Origin: Jannaschia pagri
GTDB lineage: Bacteria > Pseudomonadota > Alphaproteobacteria > Rhodobacterales > Rhodobacteraceae
Assembly: GCF_019655435.1 (NCBI RefSeq)
Contig: NZ_BPFH01000002.1
Location: forward strand, 1-64,000
Length of the DNA stretch: 64,000 bases
Direction: 5' to 3'
Positions 1 to 8,722 of this stretch are shown here, piece after piece. Position numbers and translations under genes: made by a program. The notes under the pieces are model-generated. The model saw only the letters and a program-made list of their open reading frames with translations. It was not told the origin of the DNA and made no database searches. Each line of letters opens with the position of its first letter. The first letter of the stretch is position 1.

Positions 1-150
1 ACCAAACCCTGAACAGCGCTAACCTATAAGCGCGGACTCTAAGGGGAGCAGGTCAGGAAGATCGTCACAAAGCTTACGGGCCTCGATACGCGCCAAGAGG
101 ATATCAACGTCGCTTTGAGCCATGCCTTTTCGCTCCAATCGGGGCGACAT

Positions 151-640
151 GCCAACACCCGGCAATACGTCCGGTATAGCTACCATAGGATCGCAGCGAT
201 GCTGAGAGATGTTGGCTGCACGTGACTGACACGCACATCGAACACGCGCGTCGAAAGTCTTTGGATGCGAGAGGGGCCGAAAGTGCCAATGAAACAACCA
301 AAGAAAAGGCGGCTCTGGCTTAATGATGGATCGTGCGTGCGGTTACGGCCCAGAGTTCGTTTCCCTGGCCGTACAGGACTGGATTAAAGCTGTTGGAGCC
401 AAGACGGCTTACATCGAACCAGGCTCACCTTGGGAGACCGGATACTGCGAAAGCTTCAATGCCCGGTTCCGCGATGAATTCCTGAATGGGGAAATCGTCT
501 ACGGCCTGCGCGATGCGCAAATCCTGCTCGAAGCATGGAAGAGACAAGACACCACGAAACGACCCCACAGTCCTCTGGGCGACCGACCCCCAGCCCCGGA
601 AACCATCGTCCAGATGGACCAAAAGCCGATCATCCACTAA
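151..640 (+). pseudogene. IS3-family transposase OrfB relic
   Basis: Translation in two frames gives pieces of an IS3-family OrfB integrase. In the frame of base 181 the motif YHRIAAMLRDVG is followed by an in-frame TGA at 223-225, then REGPKVPMKQPKKRR and LWLNDGSCVRLRP, ending near 351. From about 347 the match continues one frame over with GPEF, YIEPGSPWETGYCESFNAR and a C-terminal RPPAPETI, with stop at 640. The family normally has roughly 70 residues between RLRPE and NGPEF, containing the first two acidic residues of the DDE triad. Their absence means an internal deletion with a frame change. The element cannot encode an active transposase. No terminal inverted repeats were identified, and the left end may lie beyond the window. 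Recognition as IS3 OrfB is firm; the exact group is not determined. Confidence 0.85.
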
Positions 641-674
641 CACACAAATTGGATCACTCACTTGGGGCTGATCA

Positions 675-1388
675 ATGGCCAGGCAAGCTAACAAGAATTC
701 GGGAACGGTGCGCGTGTGGTATGCGGCAGGCAGCACAAATCCAAGCGCCGTGAAACCCATTTGGCCCGTTGGATTTCATGATATTGATCAGGAAAAGCTG
801 ACGCGTGCTGAGCGAGATGAATATCGCAACGCTTACAAAAGAAAGACGATCCGGTACAGATCTGGAGAGGAAGTGAATAGAGAGGAGCTAGACACCTCCT
901 TTTCCTTGATCCCTGAGCGAAAGAAGCCCTCTGGCCCGCAGCCCCTCATGAACTTTGGCGGATCATGGACGATCGTCACTGCTGAAACTCGGAGGCTTCT
1001 CAAGGACCTAAAGCCCGGACGACTACGTTTTGATCCGGTAGAAGTTCTGAATGCCGCCCGGACCGCGCCGCTTTGGGAGGGCGCGGATCTCCACATTATG
1101 CAGGTCCTGACCTGTCGACGTGAGGTCCTGATCGAGGAGTCATACGGGATCGGTAAGAAACGGCTCGACATCACGCCAGATGGGACTGACGTCTTCATGA
1201 TCCATTCTATCGACCGCCACGATGCACTCGTGGTGGCCCCGCCCGAACGGGGCGGCGCCGAGATGTGGCTCGACGACCGGCTGATGGGCGCACTGTTCAT
1301 GTCCGACCGTGTGGCAACGGCGCTCAAAGCGGCGAAGCTGACACGCGGCTGGAGCCTAAAGCGCTGCGTCGTCAAGGCCGTTCATTAA
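675..1388 (+). CDS. Hypothetical protein, possible Imm11/DUF1629-like
   Basis: This 237-residue soluble protein has no signal peptide or membrane segment. It starts 35 bases after the IS3 relic. The C-terminal third (about residues 150-235) has a pattern of a polar strand region, then LFMSDRVATALKAA and a final GWSLKRC. This vaguely resembles the Imm11/DUF1629 immunity family, which typically ends with a helix predicted to begin near a SDR or SDK motif. No toxin gene is adjacent. If the family guess is right, it is an orphan immunity protein. The ribosome-binding site upstream of the ATG is weak (GGGG only). The function is otherwise unknown, and the gene may be a transferred passenger because of its position beside the transposon remnant. 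Confidence 0.6.
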   Translation: MARQANKNSGTVRVWYAAGSTNPSAVKPIWPVGFHDIDQEKLTRAERDEYRNAYKRKTIRYRSGEEVNREELDTSFSLIPERKKPSGPQPLMNFGGSWTIVTAETRRLLKDLKPGRLRFDPVEVLNAARTAPLWEGADLHIMQVLTCRREVLIEESYGIGKKRLDITPDGTDVFMIHSIDRHDALVVAPPERGGAEMWLDDRLMGALFMSDRVATALKAAKLTRGWSLKRCVVKAVH

Positions 1389-1691
1389 GCTTACGCTTCC
1401 CAACGCAATGGGGAAAAACTCGGGTGCTTTAGACTTTCATGTTCATCGCATCATTCCCGAGAAGGCTTTCGATAACGGGGACGTTAGGGCCTCTATAAGA
1501 CTTCTTTCTAATGAACAGTTTTCAACACCTGGGCGATAAGACACGGGCAACCTTACTGGCCTATTCACCCCAACGCCTGACACATCTGTGTCCAAACGTG
1601 ACAGCCGTGCGCGCGGAACAGGCGTACACATATCCCTATGGTTTTCGTTTCGCTCTGCGGAAGGGCCAGACCAAAAGGGAAAGGTACAGTC
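1389..1691. other. Gene-free stretch before DUF3179 gene
   Basis: No convincing gene was found. Frames here lack recognisable motifs, and overlapping antisense ORFs are shadows of the next gene. It presumably contains the promoter of the DUF3179 gene, but no clear -35/-10 pair stands out. Confidence 0.4.
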
Positions 1692-3071
1692 ATGATAGTC
1701 ACCGTCTGGTCTCATATCCGCGTCGCAATGATCGCCACCTTTCTGACGGCGCTTGCCAGCGGGGCGTCTGCCCAGAAGTCGACACCGCCGCTCGCCGATT
1801 GGGTCCTTGCGGAGTACGGGCCCGCCCCGGTAATTCCACAAGGGGAGCTGTCGGCAGAGTTGCGCGACGCTGTCACGGGGTTGGTCGCGCACAGCATCGC
1901 GCAGGCGGATTGGTCCACCGACGACCGCGCGGTCTTTGACGTCATCGCCGAAGCAGACGATCCGCGCGTGGCATGGCTCCTGACCGACATGATGCGCTTC
2001 AGCTGGCGGACTGAGTTTCGAGCGGAACTGGCCGGTACGGCCATCGACCTACTGGGGGTGGAGGTGACGACCTTTAACCAGTTCATCGAGATCGTCGATC
2101 ATCTGCTGGCCTGGGACATCCCCGCCTACCCCGATTACCTTGGCGACAAGCGTGCCGTCTTCAACAACTATGTCCCGGGATGGGAACGAATTTTCGTTGA
2201 GGGCGAGATCGACTGGCACCAAGTCACCTGGGGCGGCGTGAACATTGACACGCGCCCCTTCGGTCGCACCGATGAGGTCTGTGATTGCATCCCGGCCGCC
2301 GACAATCCGGAGGTCGAAACGGCGGAAGAGGCTACTTGGCTCGGCGAAAGTGACATCATCTTCGGGATCGTGATCAACGGCGAAGCCCGCGCCTATCCGC
2401 GCCGGATCATGGAAGTGCGGGAGATGGTTAATGACACGCTGGGCGGGCGCGACCTGGGCATTCCATACTGCACGCTCTGCGGGGCGATGCAGGCCTATTT
2501 CACGGATAATTTGCCGGCGGGGGTCGAAAGGCCGATCTTACGCACCTCTGGCCTGCTGATCCGGTCCAACAAAGTGATGTACGATCTGGAAACCTGGTCT
2601 GTCTTCGACACCTTCCTGGGCAAAGCGGTGACCGGACCACTGGCCGAAATCGGCCTGGAGTTGGAGCAAGCGACCGTCGTGACAACGGAATGGGGCGCCT
2701 GGCGCGCCGCGCATCCAGAGACGACTGTGCTGATCGAAGACTTGGCGCTGGGCCGCGACTTCGACTTTCGCAATGGGCGGGATGCGCGTGGGCCCATCTT
2801 CCCGGTGGGCGATGTCGATCCCCGGTTGCCGGTGCATGAGGACGTCATCGGCGTGACCGCGCCATCGGGTCAGAAGTACGCGTTCCAGCGGAGCGCCGCC
2901 GTGGCGGCGTTGATCGCCGGACAGGAGGTCACAGTCGACGACATCCGACTGCGGCTGGACGGCACGGGCGTCCGAGCAGAAGGGACGGATGGGTCCGACC
3001 TGGGCAGCCACGAGGCGTTCTGGTTCGCTTGGTCCCAGTTCCACCCGAACACGGCGCTCTGGCCGCAATAG
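1692..3071 (+). CDS. DUF3179 domain secreted protein
   Basis: A 459-residue protein with an N-terminal signal peptide (hydrophobic stretch at about residues 8-24, cleavage likely after ASGASA). The DUF3179 core is recognised by the CTLC cysteine pair at about residues 260-263 (YCTLCGAMQAY), followed by the SGLL and YDLETWS motifs and the GPLAEIG segment typical of the family. The two cysteines suggest metal binding or redox chemistry, but the family has no established biochemical role. I chose the ATG at 1692 over the upstream ATG at 1638 because it begins a proper signal peptide and is preceded by AAAGGGAAAGG. It is exported and probably periplasmic. It stands alone, 250 bases from the end of the phytochrome gene. 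The family call is confident; the function is unknown. Confidence 0.85.
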   Translation: MIVTVWSHIRVAMIATFLTALASGASAQKSTPPLADWVLAEYGPAPVIPQGELSAELRDAVTGLVAHSIAQADWSTDDRAVFDVIAEADDPRVAWLLTDMMRFSWRTEFRAELAGTAIDLLGVEVTTFNQFIEIVDHLLAWDIPAYPDYLGDKRAVFNNYVPGWERIFVEGEIDWHQVTWGGVNIDTRPFGRTDEVCDCIPAADNPEVETAEEATWLGESDIIFGIVINGEARAYPRRIMEVREMVNDTLGGRDLGIPYCTLCGAMQAYFTDNLPAGVERPILRTSGLLIRSNKVMYDLETWSVFDTFLGKAVTGPLAEIGLELEQATVVTTEWGAWRAAHPETTVLIEDLALGRDFDFRNGRDARGPIFPVGDVDPRLPVHEDVIGVTAPSGQKYAFQRSAAVAALIAGQEVTVDDIRLRLDGTGVRAEGTDGSDLGSHEAFWFAWSQFHPNTALWPQ

Positions 3072-3320
3072 ATGACCCATACGGACGATGTTGCGAGCTA
3101 CGGTCAATGGCCACAACCGGGACGAGGCCCAGTGGCCGCGCAGATCACAGCTTAGTCTTCACGGGTTTATGCCACGGTCAAAGGCCGATGAGGCGAGCGT
3201 TCGGCACACGTGAAGACCGCTACCCAAAACACCATTATCCGCGCAGATGATGCGATCGCCACCCTACCCTCGTTGGTTTCTGACCTTAGCTTCCACAAAC
3301 CGACCGTGCGACACAGCCCC

Positions 3321-5903
3321 TCACGATGTCGCTTGAAAGCGCGCCAAAGCCGCGGAGATCGTGTCCCGCAAGCCGTCGGAATTGTAAGGCTTGTTCAGGA
3401 TTGGGACGCTCGGGAATTTGTCCAAGATATCGACGTTCGCACCATAGCCAGTCGCCAACACAACGGGGATCCCGCGTTCCTGGCAGCGCTGGATGACGGG
3501 GAGCGACGTCTCATTCCCCAGATTAACATCCAACAGCGCCAGCGTGATGTCCTGTTTGTCGAGGACAGCCAATCCATCCACAACCGAGCTTGCTGTATGT
3601 ACGGCATCAGCGCCGAGATCCGTGAGCATGTCGACCGCGTCCAAGGCAATGACCAGATTGTCCTCCAAAACAAAGAAGTGACCGTTCAAGCGGACCTCGG
3701 ATGGATGTGGCGTTGCCTGTTGCTGCGGCGTGCTGCTTATAGGCGTAGCCGTCGGCCGCACATGGGCGGAGGGCAAAACAAAGTCGGCTTCAAAGCCCGT
3801 CATGCGATATCGCACCTCTGCCTGTCCCTGTAACTCAAAGGGAATTGATCGCTCGATAATCGTCGTGCCAAAGCCGCGGCGGGTCGGCGCCTGAACGGGC
3901 GGGCCGTTTTCGTCGCGCCATGAAATCTTCGCAGCCCCGTCAGGTTGCAATCGGACGTCCAGGCGAACGGAGCCAGACGAGTCATTCAGCGCCCCGTATT
4001 TGGCCGAATTGGTCACCAGTTCATGGATCACCAACGCCAAGGTCGAAAACGCCGTCGGCGACAATTCGATGTCATCCCCGGTGACGATCACGCGATTGGC
4101 CTTCGCGGTCAGAAAGGCCTTCACTTCCGTTTCGACCAGGGAGCGAAACACGGACCACGTCCATTCGGTTTGCGTCAACTGATCGTGGGCCCGTGCAAGC
4201 GCAAAAATCCGATCCTCCAGGACCAACCTGTAATCATCGATGGATCGCGCGTCCTCCTTCCCCTGGGAGACGAGGCCCCTGATAAGATTGAGAATGTTGC
4301 GGACCCGGTGGTTCAATTCCGCCACCAGAAGCTCTTGCTGGTCTTGGGCGCGTTTGCGCATGGCATTGCGCTCATCTGCGATCTTGAGAACGACCTCCAG
4401 CAGCGTCACGCGGAGCGCATCGGCCGCGCGCAATTCGGCCCCACGCCAGGGCGCAGATTTGCCACGAACGACTTGCTGCCAGGCGGCAAAGCTTTTGCGG
4501 GGCGTCAACCGGATGCCGTTTGGGCCGACCTCGACGGGTTTGTCAGGGTTCCCCGCCCATTTGACCGAGGAGGCGATTTCCCGACGGAATAGCACCAGGT
4601 AGTCGCGCGGCGTGCGCGACACTGGCAGGGCCAACACGCCTGCAACCCGGTCAGCAAAATCTTCTGCGCCTGGATAGCGCGTGGCGAGGGCGTCGGTCTG
4701 ATACACTTGGCCAGCAGGCGTGGTGTTCAAGAACCGCGCGAGCCCCATGAATTCCTCCGCCGTGGGCGCGACCCCCACAGATTGGTAATCACCATCGGCG
4801 TAAACGGCCGCGCCATCAAAGGGGATCACCTCTTTGACGCTTTCTGACAGAACGTCGAAGGCCTCCGCCATGCTCTTGCCACCGGACAGCTGCGTCATGA
4901 GGCGGTCGTGTAAGGAACGGGCTCGGTCGACCTCCTCCAATTCGATGGTCAATTCAACTTGCGACAGTTGATAATTGAACAACTCCGCAAACAACTCGAT
5001 CTCGCTCCGCACCTCATAGCTAATGTGCCGTGGTGTGCGGTGATGGCAGGCGAACAACCCCCAGAGTTTTCCGTTTCGGATGATGGACACGGATAGCGAC
5101 GCCCGCACGCCCATGTTGCGGAGGTATTCCAAATGCACCGGCGATACCGCGCGTGTGACAGCCAATGATAGATCCAGGGGCCGCCCATTCGGATCTTTCT
5201 CGGGGCGGATGGCATAGGTGTCCCCTGTGATGTCAGCAATTATTCTGAGGGGGCTGCGAAGATATAAGCCTCGGGCCTGCTTCGGAATATCGCTTGCAGG
5301 ATACCGGAGGCCCAGGAAACTGTCCTGTCCAGGTTCGGTCGTTTCCGCGATGACGGTTCCGCTGTCGTCTTCGTTGAACTTATAGACCATGACGCGATCA
5401 AAGCCGGACAATACCTTTACCGCCCGCACCGCCTCTCGCGCCATCTTCTCGACGGTGTCATGGCGCCTCACACGGCCCACCAGGGCGCGGACGACCGAGG
5501 AATCGTTGGTCGCCGGTGCCTCGGCTTTCCGCGGTTCAAACTCAAAAATGATGTTCTGGTCGCTTTGACTGATTGAGATATCGAACAGGCGGTCATCGCC
5601 AAAGACGGCGTATGAAAACAACCGCGCCGCCCCGGACTGATAGCCAAGGACCTGCATCTTCGTGCGTAGATGATGCACCGTTTCGTGCGAGATGATTTCA
5701 GAAAAGCGCGACCCAATAATCGATTCCGCGTCAAACCCAAGCAGGTCTTTGCAATTCTCGGAGGCGTAGGTCACCATCCAATCGGAAGACACCGCGATCA
5801 AACAGCCGTAGCTCTGCACCCGTCCGAGAATGTGGATCGGCTCCCGGTCGCAATTGGTGATATCGTAGCGTTGCTCTGTCCCTAGAGATCTACTCTCAAG
5901 CAT
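3321..5903 (-). CDS. bphP: Bacteriophytochrome hybrid sensor kinase with receiver
   Basis: An 860-residue light sensor. The N terminus has the biliverdin-binding cysteine at position 18 in NCDREPIH, followed by PAS (about 20-125), GAF (about 140-315) with the PASDIP motif at 202-207 and paired histidines at 287-288, and a PHY domain whose tongue motif PRKSFAAW begins at 468. The kinase module has an H-box ELNHRVRN (His532) of the HWE/HisKA_2 type and an N-box HELVTNSAKYGAL at 627-639. A C-terminal receiver domain (about 740-855) carries acidic residues 747-748, the phospho-acceptor Asp792 in LLDVNLG and Lys838. This is the usual sensory core plus an internal receiver, so phosphotransfer may be intramolecular. 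No diguanylate cyclase or DNA-binding output is fused. Its ATG overlaps the end of the heme oxygenase gene by 8 bases, which supports co-expression with chromophore synthesis. Confidence 0.96.
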   Translation of the reverse strand: MLESRSLGTEQRYDITNCDREPIHILGRVQSYGCLIAVSSDWMVTYASENCKDLLGFDAESIIGSRFSEIISHETVHHLRTKMQVLGYQSGAARLFSYAVFGDDRLFDISISQSDQNIIFEFEPRKAEAPATNDSSVVRALVGRVRRHDTVEKMAREAVRAVKVLSGFDRVMVYKFNEDDSGTVIAETTEPGQDSFLGLRYPASDIPKQARGLYLRSPLRIIADITGDTYAIRPEKDPNGRPLDLSLAVTRAVSPVHLEYLRNMGVRASLSVSIIRNGKLWGLFACHHRTPRHISYEVRSEIELFAELFNYQLSQVELTIELEEVDRARSLHDRLMTQLSGGKSMAEAFDVLSESVKEVIPFDGAAVYADGDYQSVGVAPTAEEFMGLARFLNTTPAGQVYQTDALATRYPGAEDFADRVAGVLALPVSRTPRDYLVLFRREIASSVKWAGNPDKPVEVGPNGIRLTPRKSFAAWQQVVRGKSAPWRGAELRAADALRVTLLEVVLKIADERNAMRKRAQDQQELLVAELNHRVRNILNLIRGLVSQGKEDARSIDDYRLVLEDRIFALARAHDQLTQTEWTWSVFRSLVETEVKAFLTAKANRVIVTGDDIELSPTAFSTLALVIHELVTNSAKYGALNDSSGSVRLDVRLQPDGAAKISWRDENGPPVQAPTRRGFGTTIIERSIPFELQGQAEVRYRMTGFEADFVLPSAHVRPTATPISSTPQQQATPHPSEVRLNGHFFVLEDNLVIALDAVDMLTDLGADAVHTASSVVDGLAVLDKQDITLALLDVNLGNETSLPVIQRCQERGIPVVLATGYGANVDILDKFPSVPILNKPYNSDGLRDTISAALARFQATS

Positions 5904-6480
5904 AGGCCCCCCAAGTGCTGTTTACGTGTCGCGCGCATGCCTGATAGTGGCGAAAGATCGCGTTGGCGTCGTTTACAATTTGATCCGCATCCGGGTCATG
6001 CGCCGCCATCCCTGCGGTCCGCTCGCAGAACGCGCGCCATTGGGTAGCGGCGTCGGGCGCGGCAAAGTAGGTCCCGGCCCCACGAACCTGCGCATCGGTT
6101 GCGGCAAGCCATCTTCGCTTGAGGACTTTGGTGCCCAAACGAGATCCCAAAACGATGTAGTCAATCGCGACGGGATGGGGGCGCACCGAAAGCGGTTGCG
6201 GTGAACGACCCGGTTGGACCCCTAGGCTGCGGAGGTCCTCGGATGCTCGGTCCAGCAGATCCGCGATCACCGGGCGAGACGAAGCGCCGTCAGCATGGGG
6301 CAACAGCGATGCAAACCCGTGGATCTGGAGCAGCAAGAAGCGGCAAAAACCACCCCGTTCTGTCAGATCAAAATCCGAAACAAGTGCGTCCAGACCCTCG
6401 TGAGAGCTCTGGGTTTCATTCCGGAGCCGCCCCCGTACTGTCGATTGTTCTGTCCTGCCCATGGTCGGTATGTGTCTCAC
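5896..6480 (-). CDS. bphO: Heme oxygenase, BphO type
   Basis: A protein of up to 194 residues that should open heme to biliverdin IX-alpha, the chromophore of the phytochrome encoded immediately downstream. The proximal heme-ligand histidine lies in HEGLDA (His27 from the first start), and the distal-helix region YIVLGSRLGTKVL fits the YxxxGSxLG pattern of bacterial phytochrome-linked heme oxygenases. Two starts are possible: GTG at 6480 or ATG at 6462. Neither has a strong Shine-Dalgarno sequence, so the first is kept for length only. The last 8 bases overlap the phytochrome start, indicating translational coupling. Transcription presumably begins in the 113 bases separating it from the LysR gene on the same strand. 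Confidence 0.9.
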   Translation of the reverse strand: MRHIPTMGRTEQSTVRGRLRNETQSSHEGLDALVSDFDLTERGGFCRFLLLQIHGFASLLPHADGASSRPVIADLLDRASEDLRSLGVQPGRSPQPLSVRPHPVAIDYIVLGSRLGTKVLKRRWLAATDAQVRGAGTYFAAPDAATQWRAFCERTAGMAAHDPDADQIVNDANAIFRHYQACARHVNSTWGAYA

Positions 6481-6593
6481 ATCCCACGAAGTTCAACCTA
6501 CTGGCGACTGGGTTTCATCGCAATCGGACCCATTGAGGGATCGCCACTCTTGTGCGCCGTGGGGCGCAGAGCGACCGTATCATACGTAACCAG

Positions 6594-7544
6594 TTAAGGC
6601 CGCCAAACCGTGTCCTGGCTGACGCGCGTGATGCTTGACGCCAGAACATCAAATTCGTGGCGAATGTGGTTATAGACTTTTTGCGCCGCTGGCTTCAGCT
6701 TTTGCCCGCGCAGGCTTAACACGCCCAGATGCCGGTCAGGATCGCCAATCTTGATAGACAACGCGCCAACCGAATGCTGGTTGCGCATCATGAACACCAC
6801 GGAAAACGGCAGAACGGTCAGGGCGTCCGACCCAGTCAGGATGTTCACCGTGGCGCTCAGCGACCCGCCCGTGAAACTGACCTTGAAGTCCTTGATCCCG
6901 ATCTCCTGCAGAACGGTGCGGAGGTCTTGATACAGGGGACTTCCCGCTGGTGGAGCGATCCAGGGATACTTGCCAATGTCGGACAATTTGACGGACCCAC
7001 GTCGCACAAGCGGGTGGGCGGCCCGACAGGCGATGACGTTGCGCCCGGGCAAGATCTCGTGGAAGTCGATATCATCCGGGATCGACGACACACGCATCGG
7101 CAAGACAGCCAGATCCAACGATCCATCGCGCAGTTTCGGGATGAGGTCGCACATATACCCGTACACCTGATCAATCCGCACGTCGGGGCGTTCGAACTGA
7201 AACCCGGCCAGCATCCCCGAAATCACCCCGTCAAAAAAGAACGGCGTCCCGCCCACATGGACCGCGCCGGATTTGCCGTCGCGATACTGCGCCAACACCG
7301 TCGAGCTTGCGCGACCCGCCTCGTAGATCTTGCGCCCTTCTGCTGCGAGCGCGAGGCCCAGTTCCGTCGGTCGTAAGGGGCGCCTGTCCTTCTTGAACAA
7401 GGGCGCATCGATCCGTTGTTCGAGCGCGGCAAGCGATCGGCTTAGGCTTGGTTGCGACTTGCCCAGCATCTCGGCGCCCTCGCTCAGACCGCCCTTTTCA
7501 ACAATCGCAAAGAGCATTTCGAGGTGGCGCGGATCAAGTTTCAT
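6594..7544 (-). CDS. LysR-family regulator of the aromatic operon
   Basis: A 316-residue LysR-type regulator. The N-terminal winged HTH covers about residues 1-62 (LFAIVEKGGLSEGAEMLG, then SQPSLSRSLAALE). The rest is a periplasmic-binding-like effector domain with GTPFFFDGVISGML near residue 98. It is divergent from the maleylacetate reductase operon across an 87-base gap, the usual arrangement for a LysR activator and its target. The likely ligand is an aromatic substrate or a ring-cleavage product such as maleylacetate, by analogy to regulators of similar clusters; this is inference. A near-perfect palindrome straddles its own start codon, suggesting autorepression. Confidence 0.93.
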   Translation of the reverse strand: MKLDPRHLEMLFAIVEKGGLSEGAEMLGKSQPSLSRSLAALEQRIDAPLFKKDRRPLRPTELGLALAAEGRKIYEAGRASSTVLAQYRDGKSGAVHVGGTPFFFDGVISGMLAGFQFERPDVRIDQVYGYMCDLIPKLRDGSLDLAVLPMRVSSIPDDIDFHEILPGRNVIACRAAHPLVRRGSVKLSDIGKYPWIAPPAGSPLYQDLRTVLQEIGIKDFKVSFTGGSLSATVNILTGSDALTVLPFSVVFMMRNQHSVGALSIKIGDPDRHLGVLSLRGQKLKPAAQKVYNHIRHEFDVLASSITRVSQDTVWRP

Positions 7545-7557
7545 AACATTGTGTTAT
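7543..7557. promoter_or_regulatory. Putative LysR operator
   Basis: The palindrome ATAACA-TTG-TGTTAT overlaps the start codon of the LysR gene (ATG at 7544) and faces the divergent catabolic operon. It fits the T-N11-A logic of LysR recognition sites. The role in autoregulation and activation is inferred. Confidence 0.6.
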
Positions 7558-7631
7558 ATTGTTCGCCCAAAATTCGATCAAGGTGTCTATTTGGTGCGTC
7601 ATGTTGTCACTCAACGAAGGGAGGCGGTCTC

Positions 7632-8693
7632 GTGCTCGATACAACTCAGTTCTCGAACGATCAGACGGTGGCCTTTGGCGCGGGTCTTCGTCGAAACTTC
7701 GCCGAACATCTCCGCACCTCCGGGTATGAGCGGCCCCTGATCCTGACCACGCCGCAGCAGTGCGAGCTGGGGTTAGAGCTGGCCGAGATCCTGGGCGCCT
7801 CCGCCGCAGGCGTGTTCTCCAAGGCGACGATGCACACGCCCACCGATGTGACCGACGAGGCGCTTGTCCATTTGCGGGACGTCAAGGCCGACAGCGTTCT
7901 GTCCATCGGCGGCGGCTCCACCATCGGCCTGGGCAAAGCGTTGGTCTTGCACACGGACATCGGACATATCGCGCTGCCGACGACCTATGCAGGCAGCGAA
8001 TGCACACCGATCCTGGGGCAGACCGAGAACGGCGTGAAGACAACGATGACCGACCCAAAGCTGCGGCCGGGCATTGTTTTGTACGATGCGGAGCTTGTGG
8101 CGACCCTGCCTGCGGCCATGACCATCACCAGCGCGCTGAACGCCATGGCCCACGCGGTCGAGGCCCTCTACGCCAAAGACCGGACGGAGACGGCAACGCA
8201 GCTCGCGCTCGAAGGGATTGCGGCGTTCCAAACCTCACTGCCTGCCGTGATGGAAAACCCCGGGGATCTAGCGGCGCGCCAGGCCACGCAGGAAGGCGCC
8301 TGGGCTTGCGGAACCGTGCTAGGCCAAGTGGGTATGGCGCTGCACCACAAGCTTTGCCACACGCTCGGCGGGTCGCTGAACCTGCCGCACGCAGAAACGC
8401 ACGCCATCGTCTTGCCCCATGCCACCGCGTTCAACCAACCGGCGGCTGCCGAAGAACTGGCGCCTCTGGCTGACCTCTTTGGGGCCTCAGATCTGGCGCG
8501 TGCGTTGTGGGACTTCGCGAAATCCCTGGATGCGCCCACGGCCCTCAAAGACCTGGGCGTCGAGGAGGCCGACCTGGACCGTGTCGCGGACCTGGCCACG
8601 CAAAACCCCTACCGGAACCCGCGCGAGATCACCAAAGACGGGATCCGAGCGCTGCTTGGCCGTGCCTGGGAAGGCGCCGCGCCACAGGCCTAA
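7632..8693 (+). CDS. Maleylacetate reductase
   Basis: A 353-residue member of the iron-containing alcohol dehydrogenase superfamily. It reduces maleylacetate to 3-oxoadipate with NAD(P)H, the last dedicated step of hydroxyquinol and chlorocatechol pathways. The N-terminal Rossmann part carries the GGGSTIGLGKA loop (about residues 95-105) and LPTTYAGSE. The C-terminal helical part contains HKLCHTLGG and LPHAETHAIVLPH, the maleylacetate reductase version of the metal-site region. I start it at GTG 7632, which follows a strong AAGGGAGG and yields the family length; the longer open frame from 7452 runs antisense into the LysR gene. It is the first gene of an eight-gene operon with transporter, monooxygenase and dioxygenase. 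Confidence 0.93.
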   Translation: MLDTTQFSNDQTVAFGAGLRRNFAEHLRTSGYERPLILTTPQQCELGLELAEILGASAAGVFSKATMHTPTDVTDEALVHLRDVKADSVLSIGGGSTIGLGKALVLHTDIGHIALPTTYAGSECTPILGQTENGVKTTMTDPKLRPGIVLYDAELVATLPAAMTITSALNAMAHAVEALYAKDRTETATQLALEGIAAFQTSLPAVMENPGDLAARQATQEGAWACGTVLGQVGMALHHKLCHTLGGSLNLPHAETHAIVLPHATAFNQPAAAEELAPLADLFGASDLARALWDFAKSLDAPTALKDLGVEEADLDRVADLATQNPYRNPREITKDGIRALLGRAWEGAAPQA

Positions 8694-8722
8694 CCTATTG
8701 TATTCGTTTGGGAGGACGAACC

